From Onchocerca lupi (lineage: Eukaryota; Nematoda; Chromadorea; Rhabditida; Onchocercidae): a stretch of DNA of 64,000 nt. The first letter of the stretch is position 1. Each line of letters begins with the position of its first letter. A program made the translations under genes and the position numbers. Below, piece by piece: positions 1 through 12,100 of the stretch. The notes under the pieces were generated by a model. It was not told the origin of the DNA. It saw only the letters and a program-made list of their open reading frames with translations, and searched no databases. The stretch lies in the NCBI GenBank assembly GCA_028564675.1, contig JAOVVO010000388.1, positions 1-64,000 of the forward strand. The letters are read 5' to 3'.

Positions 1-255
<255 letters not shown>

Positions 256-1325
256 CAGCCAATCCTTTATATCCCTCAACTAGGGTCAATGTCGATTACC
301 CTAACGCACGAACAAAGGTGCGCCATCATCACGCGCTAACAAAGACGCTCTAACGGGAGCGGTTTGATGCTCCGACTCGGGTTTTTTTACTTTTCCCCTT
401 TTTTATTTAATAGTTTTCTCTTTTAGTCGTTTTCTCCTTTTTTATTTTATGAATTTTTCATTAGATTTGTTTTATTGATATTGTTGGTTTTTTACTGTTG
501 CGTAATAAATAGTAATTAGTATTAAATATAAATAATGATAAATAATAATAAATAGTGATAAATAATGACAAATAGTGATAAATAATAATAACTAATAATA
601 AATAATCAATAAAAAGAATGGTGAATAGTGATAAATTATTACAAATAAATAATAATGAATAATAATAAAGAATGCTGGATAATAATTAATAATAGTAAAC
701 AACAAATACTGAATAATAATAAATAATTAGTTAATCCTTTGTAACCCTCAACTAGGGTCAATGTCAAAGACTCTAGCGCGTCAACAAAGGCGCATCATCA
801 TCACGCGCTAACAAAGGCGCCCTTTTCTATAATTTTATATAGGAATTTCAACGATAGTGGTTTAATGCACCGACTCGGGTTTTTTACCCTTTATGTCGTT
901 TTCTGCTTTTTTATTTAATAAATTAATCAATAGACTTGTTTTATTGATATTATTGATTTTTACTCTTGCGCAATAAATAATTTTTGATCATTTCTTTGTA
1001 ACCCTCAGCTAGGGTCAATTTCGAAGACCCTCGCGCGCCAACAAAAACGCATCATCATCATGCACTAATAAGGGTGCCCTTTGCTATCATTTTAAACTTC
1101 AATAAGAGCAGTGCAATAAATAATTATTGATCATTTATTTGTAACTCTCAACTAGGGTCAATGTCGATGACCCTCGCGCGCCAAAAAAAACGCATCATCA
1201 ACATGCACTAACAAGGGCGCCTTCTTCAGTCATTTTAAATAGGAATTTCAATAGGAACAATGCAATAAATAATTATTGATCATTTCTTTGTAACCCTCAA
1301 CTAGGGTCAATGTCATTCTGGCATT
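256..1325. repeat. Five degenerate satellite-like units
   Basis: A block containing ACTAGGGTCAATGTC, followed by GC-rich CGCGC...AACAAAGGCG and a CATCATCA run, occurs five times, at about 262, 732, 993, 1132 and 1285. The first two copies are longer. They continue into CCGACTCGGGTTTTTT and a T-rich segment ending in TTTTATTGATATT. The third to fifth are spaced about 145-150 bp apart, lack that tail and share an ATAATTATTGATCA boundary. The fifth is cut off shortly after TCAATGTC. The units are much more GC-rich than their surroundings. They look like a tandem satellite interrupted by AAT microsatellite. Confidence 0.85.
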
Positions 1326-1538
1326 CAAGTAGGCGCGTGTTGCAAAATTTTATTTCATTTCTTAAGCATTTCATTGAATGGCAATGTGCAATTTCATTAC
1401 CAATCACTGGATGGAATAAGTTCATACCACAATATCAAACTCTTCTCTAGGCCTAAGCTTGAACTGTTCGCCTTAATTATTTAAAAGCATTTGCTCATTG
1501 GGATGCAACGCGTATAAAAATTTGAAATCAGTCGATGA

Positions 1539-1793
1539 ATATTTAAAAACATGCACATATTCGACTGTAACTTTGTGTCAAAATTTCAAAGCAATAAGGA
1601 AGGACTTTCCGATATTTAAGATTTTGAATATAGATAATGTGCGTGTTTAAAAACTTACGGAGGTTTAAGATCTTGAACAAACGAAAATTGACATTTCTAT
1701 TTATATGGATTAGCTGGAGCAGGACACGCGAAGCGTGGTCGGCCCCCATAGATAGCTGGATCGGCCATGCGAAGCATGGCCGGGCCAGCTAGT
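1539..1793. repeat. Dispersed hairpin-bearing repeat, copy 1
   Basis: About 255 bp that match 2131-2396 over the whole length. Shared stretches include GTGTCAAAATTTCAAAGCAA and TTATATGGATTAGCTGGAGC (copy 2: TTATATAGATTAACTGGAGC). The right end holds two hairpins. One lies around GACACGCGAAGCGTGGTC. A longer one at 1753-1791 has outer arms TAGCTGG/CCAGCTA and a perfect inner stem GGCCATGC-GAA-GCATGGCC. No protein is encoded. It is probably a non-autonomous mobile element or a transcribed structured repeat; neither can be decided from sequence alone. Confidence 0.8.
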
Positions 1794-2130
1794 TCATTAA
1801 TATTCTTCTGTATTATCGACAAAGGAAAGAATAATCCAGCGACTAATTTTCCTGGATGTTCTCTGATGATTTTTTGTTACGAAGAAACACTCTTCGTCAA
1901 TCAATAAAATATTTCTTAACATTATGAAATTCATCTCTGTCATACAAGATACAAAAGGCGTCTTCACACTTATTGCCGACCTAGCCTAATCATAATAGCA
2001 GGAATCAGTCTCCAATCCAACCAAAACTATAAATCAAATTACAAAGTATCAATTTTTCTCGCAACACTATAAACATACACTTTCTCTTTTCTTTTTTCCC
2101 ACTTAACCAGACTGAGATACAGCAACGCAT

Positions 2131-2396
2131 GTATAAAAACATGCGCGTATTCTGTATCGAATACAGAGTTGTGTCAAAATTTCAAAGCAATAGATAAGGA
2201 CTTTTCGATACCTAAGATTTTGAGTTAATATGGATAAGGTGCGTGTTTAAGAACTCTCGGAGAATTAAGATTCTGAACAAACGAACATTGATGTTTTTAT
2301 TTATATAGATTAACTGGAGCCGGACACGCGAAGCATGACCGCCTCCCATAGACTAGCTGGTACGCCACGCTCCGCGTGGCCGCGCCCAGCTAGTTT
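2131..2396. repeat. Dispersed hairpin-bearing repeat, copy 2
   Basis: Second copy of the element at 1539-1793, about 80% similar by eye and in the same orientation. It differs near the left end, where it carries a small palindrome, TCTGTATCGAATACAGA, absent from copy 1. The terminal hairpin at 2354-2392 keeps the outer TAGCTGG/CCAGCTA arms, but the inner stem is GCCACGC-TCC-GCGTGGC. Bases on both sides of the stem have changed together relative to copy 1, so pairing is preserved. Confidence 0.8.
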
Positions 2397-3379
2397 TGAA
2401 TAAAAATTTTGCATGGCATTCTAAGTTAATCGCACGAGAGACGAGTGAAAAATCTATCGAACATCCCAATAGTTGCAGTTGAAATGCAACTAATTCTTAA
2501 ATATAAATTTAAAAAGCATCTAATGATGCATGCACAAATGTCAATTTAACCTGCATGAATACAATACAACACACAGTGAAGCATGATTTTTTGCTTTCAA
2601 AATATAATTTCATTAAGTCTGGTTCTTCTCACTGCATTCATAATTTCTCCGCAGTACGATTTTTGAAATGATAGGATCATCTTTTGAGCTAAATGAGCTT
2701 ATATGAATATTTTTGCTTTCATTTGTTTTGTTGCTTTCTAGAGCTTTCGTCTATTTTGAACTTAAAAGTTAATTTGAAGGTAATTTTAATAACAAAAAGA
2801 GTTGAAGGAAAATCGTCAGAAAAAAAATCTGATGAAAAGGAAGGTTGTGAAAAATTGACAAAGCTTAAGTCAAATTATAGTTTAAAATTTAACAAGTCAA
2901 GTGCCAGCAATGCATTAATGGAAAAAAGTTTGAACGACTGTTTAATGAAAATAACGAAAACGACGTGCGGATTTTTTCCAGGCATTAAAAAGATTTAGAT
3001 CCTCTATCATCATTACGACCAAATATAGCTTGAACTTTTCGATCTTTCATCCACAGTTTATTTATATTTATTAATATATTGGTATGGTTATTTCTCCGTA
3101 ATTCACCTTTAACACCAAATTTTGCTTTCATTTTTGAGTGATCCAATCGAAGAAGTATAAATTTAACTTTAATTAATATAAAACAAATCTTTGACTTCAA
3201 ATGAAAAAATCGAATCGATTTTTTTTAATTTGGAAAATGATTCACCTTTTCATTGATTAATAGCATTATCAATAAATTAAATAGGCAAATCAGAAGTGAT
3301 CTTAATAAAAGAATGCAGGAAGAGGAAAGTTCCATTGATTCTTTCAAAATATCAACTCCATCCTGTCTCTAAATAAGTT
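2397..3379. other. Intergenic, no supported gene
   Basis: AT-rich spacer between the repeat block and the 3' end of bbs-8. A 101-codon ATG-initiated frame on the plus strand (2693-2998) encodes a Lys/Ser-rich sequence. I see no family similarity, no splice partners and no transcription signal for it, so I do not call it a gene. Confidence 0.6.
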
Positions 3380-6300
3380 TTACAACATATGGAACATTTG
3401 TTCGATGTGGCCAAGAATTGTTTTCGATTGAGCATGTTCAGGATAAAGCTCCAGTGCTTTTAGTACCATTCTTCGACTCTCATCAAATTGTCCGATCTGA
3501 AAGAATAAATTGATGAGATCGATAAGTTGAAATCAGTTTTATTGTTGCCTGGAATCGTTTTAGGATTAAAGTAATGTGACAGAAATTTAGTAATGAGAGA
3601 AATCAGATATTAAAGGCAAATATTTATTAAGAGACAGTAATGTTTATCTGATAAGTAAGCAGAGCAAGATTATAGCATGGTTCAAACAAGTGCGGTCCTT
3701 TTTCGATTGCAGAACGGAACATCGATCGACTTTGGTCTATTTTGCCATCCCGCATTTGCAGTATAGCAAAATTGCATACACTTTCCGCATGATTCGGATC
3801 CGCTGCCATCGCCAATTGGAAACATCGCGACGCCATCTTTACATCACCAGATGACTGTAATTTAATTCTCATAAAATTTAGATTTTTAAGGAATTCTTAA
3901 GATTTTTAGTTTCTAATTGTCAAGATTTGCATATTAATTTAACTGCAAAAATACAATTTGCAACCGATACTTACTAGAAAAACATTTCCGGTATTATACC
4001 AGACATCAGCAATAACCTCCTCACTAGCTGATGCTTGTGCTCGTTCAATGCACGATATTGCAAGATCGAACTGCTGACAAAAAAAGCAACATAGGCCAAG
4101 ATTCATAAATAGCTCTGCACTATTGACACCCATTTGCAAGATACGCCTTAATGCAAGACTATTTGCAATTTTCTCCTAAATTCTTTGAAAAAACACAAAA
4201 AATGCCGTGTTGCATTAATTAATTGGTTCCTATAAAAAACCAAAACTGTCCAATCATTTTCTTGATTCATCAAGACTGTCCAGTCATTTTTCTGATTCAT
4301 TTATCCGGATTCATATATTTATCACAATATCATTGATACCTCCAGCTTACACTCTAAATTTCAGATGAGGTTTCTAATTAACCTGTAGTAGCGAAGAGCA
4401 ATTTCCGGTTGATCATTGTAAAAATAATTGGTTGCAATGCATGCAATTGCTTCTACATTTGTTGGATCTTGTTCTAGCGCTAATTTATATGCTTTTATAC
4501 AATTTCCAACATCTCCAAGATGCTAGAATTTAAATTTTATTAATTCAGTTTATAGAATTACAAGTGTTAGGTGTATGGACAGATTGAAATAAATCATTAG
4601 ACTCTATTACCATGAATTTTCTTTAAAGATTGAATTTCAACGATCAGGTTGAATTTTTAGTATGTGACATTGAAATTCTATCCCTAGAGAACATTCAATG
4701 ATATTCTGGTAATATCGATCGATCTGATAATGTTTCAAAGGTCAAAATCATTTCAACTTTTTTTATTTACTGATGAAATCGTTATTCGTTGTGGAAGAAA
4801 AATATACATTTCATGATCTATGAGCCTTTTTTGAAAATTTAAGAGGAAATGCAATAAAATTAATATTAATTTTATCATCTAACCTCATGGACTCGCGCTA
4901 GACCAATTAGTAAAGTGATATCGTTCCGAAATATTTGCAAACCAGAATTATAGTGATCAATGGCCATTAATGGTTGATCAATTCGACAATATGTCTGAAA
5001 TCGCCATATTTATTGCGGATAGAAGAAAGACATAAAGTTCGGATCATAATAGTTGATATTTTTTTTTCAACTAAATAAAACGGAAATGTTTTGTGAATGC
5101 ACTTATTTTACATATAAAATTTTTACTAATTTCTTCAATTAATATGCAAATTTGAAGTAAATGCATTCATAAGTCAGAGAGAATGAAAATTTATTGAAAA
5201 AATTTCGCAAATTATATGATCAAAAAAGCACTTTAGCAAGATAAGCGTATGTTTCTGCCATTTTTTGGTTACTTAGTGAAGAGTGAAAATGTTTTAGTGC
5301 ATCATTGAACAATCCCAATCGATAACAACTTTTTCCAAGTTGATTCTTCCAGTACCATTCCGTATCACCGGCATTTTTTATTGCAATAACTGCGATCTGG
5401 AAAGCCAAACTTTTTTAGCAAATCGACGAAGCGACATTGCGGCATTGATTCATGACTTACTTGATGTGCCACTTTCATATCACCTTCATGATAGAAGACA
5501 TATTCGAAGAGATTTCGATTAACTTGTGAGTCAGCAGCATATTTATCAACATTAAGTTTCGATAGATTTACAAATGGTCCATTAGGTTCCGATATCATTG
5601 ATGCCTACAGAAATAATACATTATCAAAAAACTACGAAATTTCGTCCGTTCATTATCAAATCATCGAAATTTCTCCTCAAATTACAATTATTGATAGCAA
5701 TTGAGAATAGCTAGTAGAGTAATAATTATTTGATTTCTTTAACTACCAGGCACAATAATTTTGTTCGTTACCATTACTTTAATTGTTATCATAACACAAC
5801 AATCATTTGCTTACGTCTTTTCATTTATTTGACAAATAAACAGTTATGATAATTTGTATTTTAGTCTGTTCTTTATCTAATTATTTATTGCTTTAGTTAC
5901 TATTTGTTGATATGTTTAGTCCTAAAAAGTTATTGCTTTTTTTCAATAATTTAGAAATTATAATTACTTCCAGTAGTTACTTTCTTTTCAGAGCAATGGA
6001 TTGGACGAAAAATCATAAAAAATATTTCTGCAAATTTGTAAAATTTCATTTTTTATTGGAATAATTACCCACCGTACCAAGACGAACAAATCTGGCGGAG
6101 TTGGATGAAGTGGCGCGAGTAGTTTTGGAAGTTCTTGATGTACGCAGAGTTTGTTCCATAGTGCCTGGTCGGACATGAGTTTCAGGTCGTAAAACGCCGC
6201 TTATAGGTCTTCCACTGCTTGAAACTGGTCTACAAGAAGTTTTTCTTGTTTCATTAAATGTAAAGACTCATTGAAATAGCATAATTCTTCAAAGCAGTGA

Positions 6301-6973
6301 CGTAACTCTCAGCTTATACACTTTTTTAACAATGTCACAAATTTTAAAAATTTCTAATTTTCAACAAGATGTGTGAAAAATGGATGAACAAAAAACCTAA
6401 TAGCTTGTCTAGAAGTCTGGTCTGAGGTGACTGGCCTAGACAGAGAAGTGCCAGGTCTAGCTTTTGATGCCAGTACAGTATCATCCAAAAATATTTCTGC
6501 AATGCCACGTTCGTCATTTTCTAGTTCATCAACATAGAATTTCTCAGTTAAACAGCTCAATTTCAAACTCCAAGCTGCCTGAAAAACTAATATTTTCGAG
6601 AATTCACTTTCTTGCATTTCTCGTTCTTTTTTCCGAAAAAAGTGTCCTTCAAAATCAAAAACTTTATTTTAGGTTTTTTGGAAAGAAAAAATTTTTTAAA
6701 TTTGAAAATTGTTTTTAACAATTGAGCAGAAATATTTAAACTGGTAATGGAAAGGGAAAAAACAAACAAGCAATCGAGTTGCGACATACGTTATCAAAAA
6801 AAAAAAAAAGAGATGAGATATGGGAAGATGATAACGATTAAAGTAATATACCTGACCTGATCAAATGGATTCTTCTCTAGTATTTCACTGCAAATTTTGA
6901 TTGCTTTTTCAATATCATTGTGTTTGAAATGAAGTAAGGCTTGAAGGAAAGGATCGAGTTCCATCGTAGTCAT
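3380..6973 (-). CDS. bbs-8: BBS8/TTC8, TPR subunit of the BBSome
   Basis: Ten coding exons on the minus strand: 6857-6973, 6397-6578, 6073-6229, 5461-5604, 5232-5396, 4884-4994, 4383-4522, 3975-4146, 3636-3854 and 3380-3496. They encode about 507 residues, close to animal TTC8. BBS8 is a tetratricopeptide-repeat subunit of the BBSome, which moves membrane cargo on intraflagellar transport trains in cilia (sensory neurons in nematodes). Diagnostic stretches include FVRLGT, GPFVNLSKLNVDKYA, NLFEYVFYHEGDMK and YFYNDQPEIALRYYRR, followed by degenerate TPRs (LCCFFCQQFDLAISC, DPNHAESVCNFAI). The RPGTSLSRP/RPGTMEQ linker typical of TTC8 is also present. The ATG at 6973 gives an N-terminus aligned with other animals. 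The X-box at 7019-7033 lies just upstream. The donor of exon 9 is odd: no GT lies at the homologous position, so a GT 12 nt further on is assumed, adding four residues. Confidence 0.93.
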
Positions 6974-7018
6974 CGCCACAACTGAATGCTTTTCAATGAT
7001 TTTATTTCTTCTGAAACA

Positions 7019-7033
7019 GTTTCCAATAGCAAC
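7019..7033 (-). promoter_or_regulatory. X-box (RFX/DAF-19 binding site) of bbs-8
   Basis: Read on the minus strand, the sequence is GTTGCTATTGGAAAC. It fits the RFX X-box pattern RYYNYY-N(1-3)-RRNRAC at every position, with a 3-nt spacer. It ends 46 bp upstream of the bbs-8 ATG at 6973. In Caenorhabditis, BBS genes are controlled by DAF-19 through X-boxes placed about 50-200 bp before the start codon. The match and position are seen directly; binding is inferred. Confidence 0.8.
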
Positions 7034-9131
7034 CAATTGTAGAGCACTAATCAAAGCAATGTATTGATTTTTCTCTCCAATTAAGAAGCCATTTCAGTTG
7101 CTGGAAACTGAATTTCTGAATTGAAATTTAAATTTTGCATAGGAAATTCAAGTTGAAATGACTTTCCCTTCAGCATACAGAAAAGTTCTTGGGAAAATGA
7201 TTATTATAATAAATGATGCAATACATACTTCATGACAGACTTATCTTAAAGCACCGCTTCCAGCCTTCAAATATGTTTATAAGATTTAAAGATCAGTTGG
7301 GAATCTATTTTAAATCATTCTAGAAAAGGGTTGAGGAAATTGAATAGTCGAGAATCGAAAATGTAATTCATTGGCTTCTTGCCCATTAAATGAGACTGAA
7401 GTTCAATACCGAAAAGTCTTAAAATAAGCAGATTTATTGTATATAAATTAGTTTTGTGTTTAATTTGAAATCAGATCTGCTACTTGACCAAAGATTATAC
7501 TGACTGATTTCATCAGTAATTTAAAAAGTTACCAAAATACAAATAAGGAAGTAGCAGCAGTTTGTGGTGTAAATATTTTTCAATAAATAATTCAAAAAAA
7601 AAAAAAAAACTTTTATTTAAGCAGAGGATAATATCATTGGAATTATAGACACACTTGGAACTCTACTTTCTTATTTCGTGAAACATGCTTGTGCGCCGTC
7701 TTAGTCGTATAATCATTATTTCTTTATTCCATTCATTAAGATGCAAGTGAAAAATGATCGGCAAGATCGTTTGAGAATTCGCAAGTGCTTGCTTCGGAAA
7801 CAAATGTGACTCTTAATAACATTAGGAAAAAGAATTCAAATATCAAGTCTCGGATATTCTCGAAAATTTCTTTTATTAAACATATTCTTCAGTTATCGCT
7901 TGTATATTTTTTCATCAATGCTCTTGCAGATTTTTCTGCGATACTACTCGGTAGTCGGGATTCTTGAACACAATATGACACAGTATGTCCAAGAATCTCG
8001 ATTATTGATGATACAGTAGGAAAATCTGCAATAATCAGTGGAAAAATGTGCAACTGATAATTCGTCATCATTGATTCCTTAAAACCACAATATATTTATA
8101 AACTTTATTCTTGGTCTCTACAATCAAAATTTTAGTTAGGCTGTCGTTTCTGTCAAAGCTAAAAAAAAGAAATTTATTAAATTTCTTGTGAAAATATCTT
8201 TACAAAACATTTAATTCAAGCATTTTTTATGATAATGAATTATTGTGCAATAATTTATTCACTACCAGAAATATGATAAGATTTTTGACGATGAAAAAAA
8301 TTGGCAGATTTTTGAAAAAAGATAACACACTTATATTTCCTCGTGATTTTAGAGATGAGCAAGTGATGAACTCAATGTTCATTGTTTGGAGAAAGGATGA
8401 ACCGATCGTTCCATAAGTGAAATGCAAATTTTTGAACTGCCAAAGCAGTTGATGGAAAGTGTGTTATGCTTGCACTGCTTTCGAATTTTAATAAACTTTG
8501 ACCATCTAAATTTGGAAATGAGAATTGTTGAATCTTGCGGGAAATATATTGTTTTCTATTTATCCGCAGATATCTGAGAGTTAGAGGAAGTGCTAGATGG
8601 GCAATACTGTGCATGACCGGAACACTGAGCGGCAATAAATGAAAATTTCAAAATTTTTAAAATCTGAATTCATTCAAGAAGACTTCGCAGAACATGTGCT
8701 AAGAAATATTTTGACAGTTGAAAAAAAAAAAGAACTTAAGGCAACATTTTATTAGGTAGATAGTGAAAAAGAGAAAGAAACTAAGATGGAAGTCAAGATT
8801 GAATTGGAAGGCCACAACATGTTATCCTGAAAGGAGTAATAGTACTGTATTCAAATTTCTGCAGCTGCTCAAACGAAAAAAAACACTTCTATTCGAAACA
8901 CACAACTGCTATATGACGAGCGTTCAATGCATCGAACTTTTTACCACATGCGTCGTACATATTCACCGTGCACGTCACGAGGAGTCCCAAAAGCTGACAT
9001 TCCGGTCTGTAATATGCAGACTTTTCAACTTCAGATACTAATTTTACTTTTCACTTGAAAAAGTGGTTTTAAAATAAATCCACAAGGGATTTGAAAGCGA
9101 AATATGAAAAAAGAATCAAACGAAGACCAGA
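7034..9131. other. Intergenic between unc-87 and bbs-8
   Basis: About 2.1 kb without a supportable gene. The right part probably contains the unc-87 3' UTR; the left part is upstream of bbs-8. There is an A-tract near 7595-7610. Small frames on both strands (for example 8372-8635 minus and 8763-9041 plus) show no recognisable domains and no consistent splice partners. Confidence 0.55.
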
Positions 9132-12100
9132 TTAAAATATGACCTGATTTGCAAATTCAGCTTCCTGTCCTGACCAGAATGGCACTTCTGGCCGTCGAGC
9201 CATATCTAATGGTAACTCTTCGTGTGAATCATCGACAAATGGTGTATAAACCTGAAGCAATCCTTTTAACAGTTGTTAGATCAGGAAATACGATCCAATT
9301 AATCGAGATTCTTTGTTTGTAATATTAAAAAAGTATTTATAAAAAACTTATGAAGCTTATTATTATTAAATTATTTTAAGTATCACAAGAAGCCGGACTG
9401 GAAAACAAATATATAATGGAGTTCTGAATTGATAAATGAAGAGCAGAGCATAAAAGCATTCCATAATTTGTTTACGCTTACAAACACGAACATTTTTGTT
9501 AGATTGAAAGATGTAATTCGATAATTCATACCTGTCTTGGCATACCAAAACCTGTTTTACCAGCCTGAGAATCGAGAAAGTTCACACCCATCTGATACGG
9601 TATCATACCTTGTGATCGTTGCTCTTGTGCTTGCATATTTGCCACAGTATTATTCCGAAATGCACCAAAACCTGACATTCCCGCTTGTGATGCACCTGAA
9701 AATTATGCTTATGAAAAAAGTAGAATAATTATTATTTGCTAAATTCTGGTGCATCGCAGAAAAATTAATAGAGATTTCTTCGAGAAATGCTGAACACAAT
9801 GACGTTTACCTTCCTTCCATCCGGTAGTTTGTCGTGACATAGTCGAATCGTCATTAGGCATTTCACCTCTGATTCCATCTGTATACTTGGTGATATTATG
9901 TCGAGGCATGCCAAAGCCAGTCATGCCGGATTGATTAGCGAAACGATTGGTACCCATTTGAAGATGAATGAATCCTTGACTACTTCGATCTTGCTCATCG
10001 GCTTTCCTCACTAAAATTTGCATTCTTTACTTAGAATATTTCTGAATAATGAGCATTTTTTAAATATTTAAAATGTTTTTGAATTAAATGAATACATCAT
10101 GAATTCAAAAGAATTAGTCCCTGATAGTACTTGCAGGAAAAATGAGTAAACACGAGTTGAATTGCTCGGAAATGCGAAATGTTGCCAGATCTTTGTATTT
10201 ACTCAGAATAATACTGTGAATGATTCATTTTATAATTGCAAATAAAAGATTCGCTAAAAACATACCATCAACGATTCGCGGCATACCTATCCCAGTCATA
10301 CCAGCTTGAGAAGCTAATTTATTTGTACCGGATTGCAATGGTACAATACCATCGGTTGCTCGTGCTTTTTCCTCTGGTACCTCGCCTGCACCTCCGGTAC
10401 CTTTTGGCTTGTAATTCACATCGCGAGGTGAGCCAAATCCTATATTTTTTTCTCTTTTTTGAAACTCCATAAAAATCGTAATTCGATTTATTGCAATTGC
10501 AATCAACATGATCATATTAACGAAAGAAATTCTTGATTAGGAATGAAATTCACGTATGTCAATTCCATGCTGAATTTACCTTAATTGATGAAATGATGAA
10601 AATTATACCAGTTTGTCCTTTTTGTGATGCAAATTTGTTGGTACCAGACTGCAGCCAAGTTGACTGCTTCAGATTCTTTATTTTTTCCTCATCCGTAATT
10701 TCCTGCAAGTTATCCGCCTTAATTTTGTCGATTACATCGCGAGGAGCACCAAAACCTGGAATTTTTACCAAGTTTAACAAGGGGTTTACTAAATTATCCT
10801 TTTTTGATGTGATTTGCAAAATTTATAAATTTTCAAAACAAATTTTTAAATGTATAAATGAAGTGAAAATAGTAAACATTATAGATTAAAAAATGATAGA
10901 CACTGAATGTCACATGTGTGCGCAGAAAGGTACATGAATGGAATAGTTCATCTCAAATTTTAGGACATTCAATGTTAATTATTAGATTATGAAAATACTT
11001 TTGAAAAAGATATGATAGAAATTCAAAACTGAACAGGATAAAAATTGAAATGAAAACTGATAAATTTAGTTGCAAATCTCCACTTTCCAAAGATTACATT
11101 TTTGGGAAAAGAATTTGAGTTAAATCTTTAGTGATTTTACTTTCCGACGTATAGTCAATCAATATTGCTTCTCTAACCTAATCCAATTTTTCGTCATTTA
11201 TTTTCATAATAATTAAAGTGGTAGCTGTCGCATATTTCGACAACTTTATAAACTATTTCATAATTTTCAGCAATCAATACAAAATGTGTTATCATTGATA
11301 GTTTAAATTTCTTGTTACAACCTATCATAACCTTTATCTTTTATCATATAATCTCACATCTTACTACTTTTTCTCAGGTATGCTGATTGCTAAATCTCCC
11401 CGTATTTTTATAAAAAGTTCATTATACTATATATGGTAACTGAGATAATGCGATTTTATTGCCTGAAATCATTGAGTCGAAGGTTTTTTACTCGCAATAT
11501 ACTTTTTATGTATCAATTCACTTACGCGACTAAAACTTAGTTAATTTCACTGCCTAAATTTTTCAATTATGCTGATGCCTAAAAATATTTCGAACTGAAC
11601 GACAAATTTTTAAACACAAAATAATTTGGAAATGTACGAAGCATTCAGAGAATGGAAGCGAAATAAATATTTTTCTTGCTACTTCATCTTTGAATGACAA
11701 AGAATGAGGAGAAAAATATGAAGTTCCTCATGTTATTGGGAAATAACAGTTGCTCGTAATATCCCAAGTGCTTTTATTTAAGCTATTTTTTCTAAAATCA
11801 ATTTAAATATCCCGTAAAACAATACAAATATCTCATTCAAAAAATAAATAGCCAAAATACTCAGAGGATTGGTAAGTTAATTAACCAAATGATGTGTCAC
11901 ATGGCAATGTTTCGAATGGTCTACTAACATTATCACTAAATCATTTCTTGAATATTTTTTGATCAGTCTTCTGCAGTAACAAGCATACTTTTTAGTTGTG
12001 ACTTCAATTAAAATGTGAAGAAGCAAAATATGCAAAATCTTGGCTTTTTTTTTGTAGTCAAGTTTAGATAATAGAACTGTCCGTCACTTTTTCTCAACAT

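Noticed and set aside
2693..2998. 101-codon plus-strand ORF, Lys/Ser-rich
   Set aside because: No family similarity, splice partners or signals; low-complexity composition is expected by chance in AT-rich DNA.
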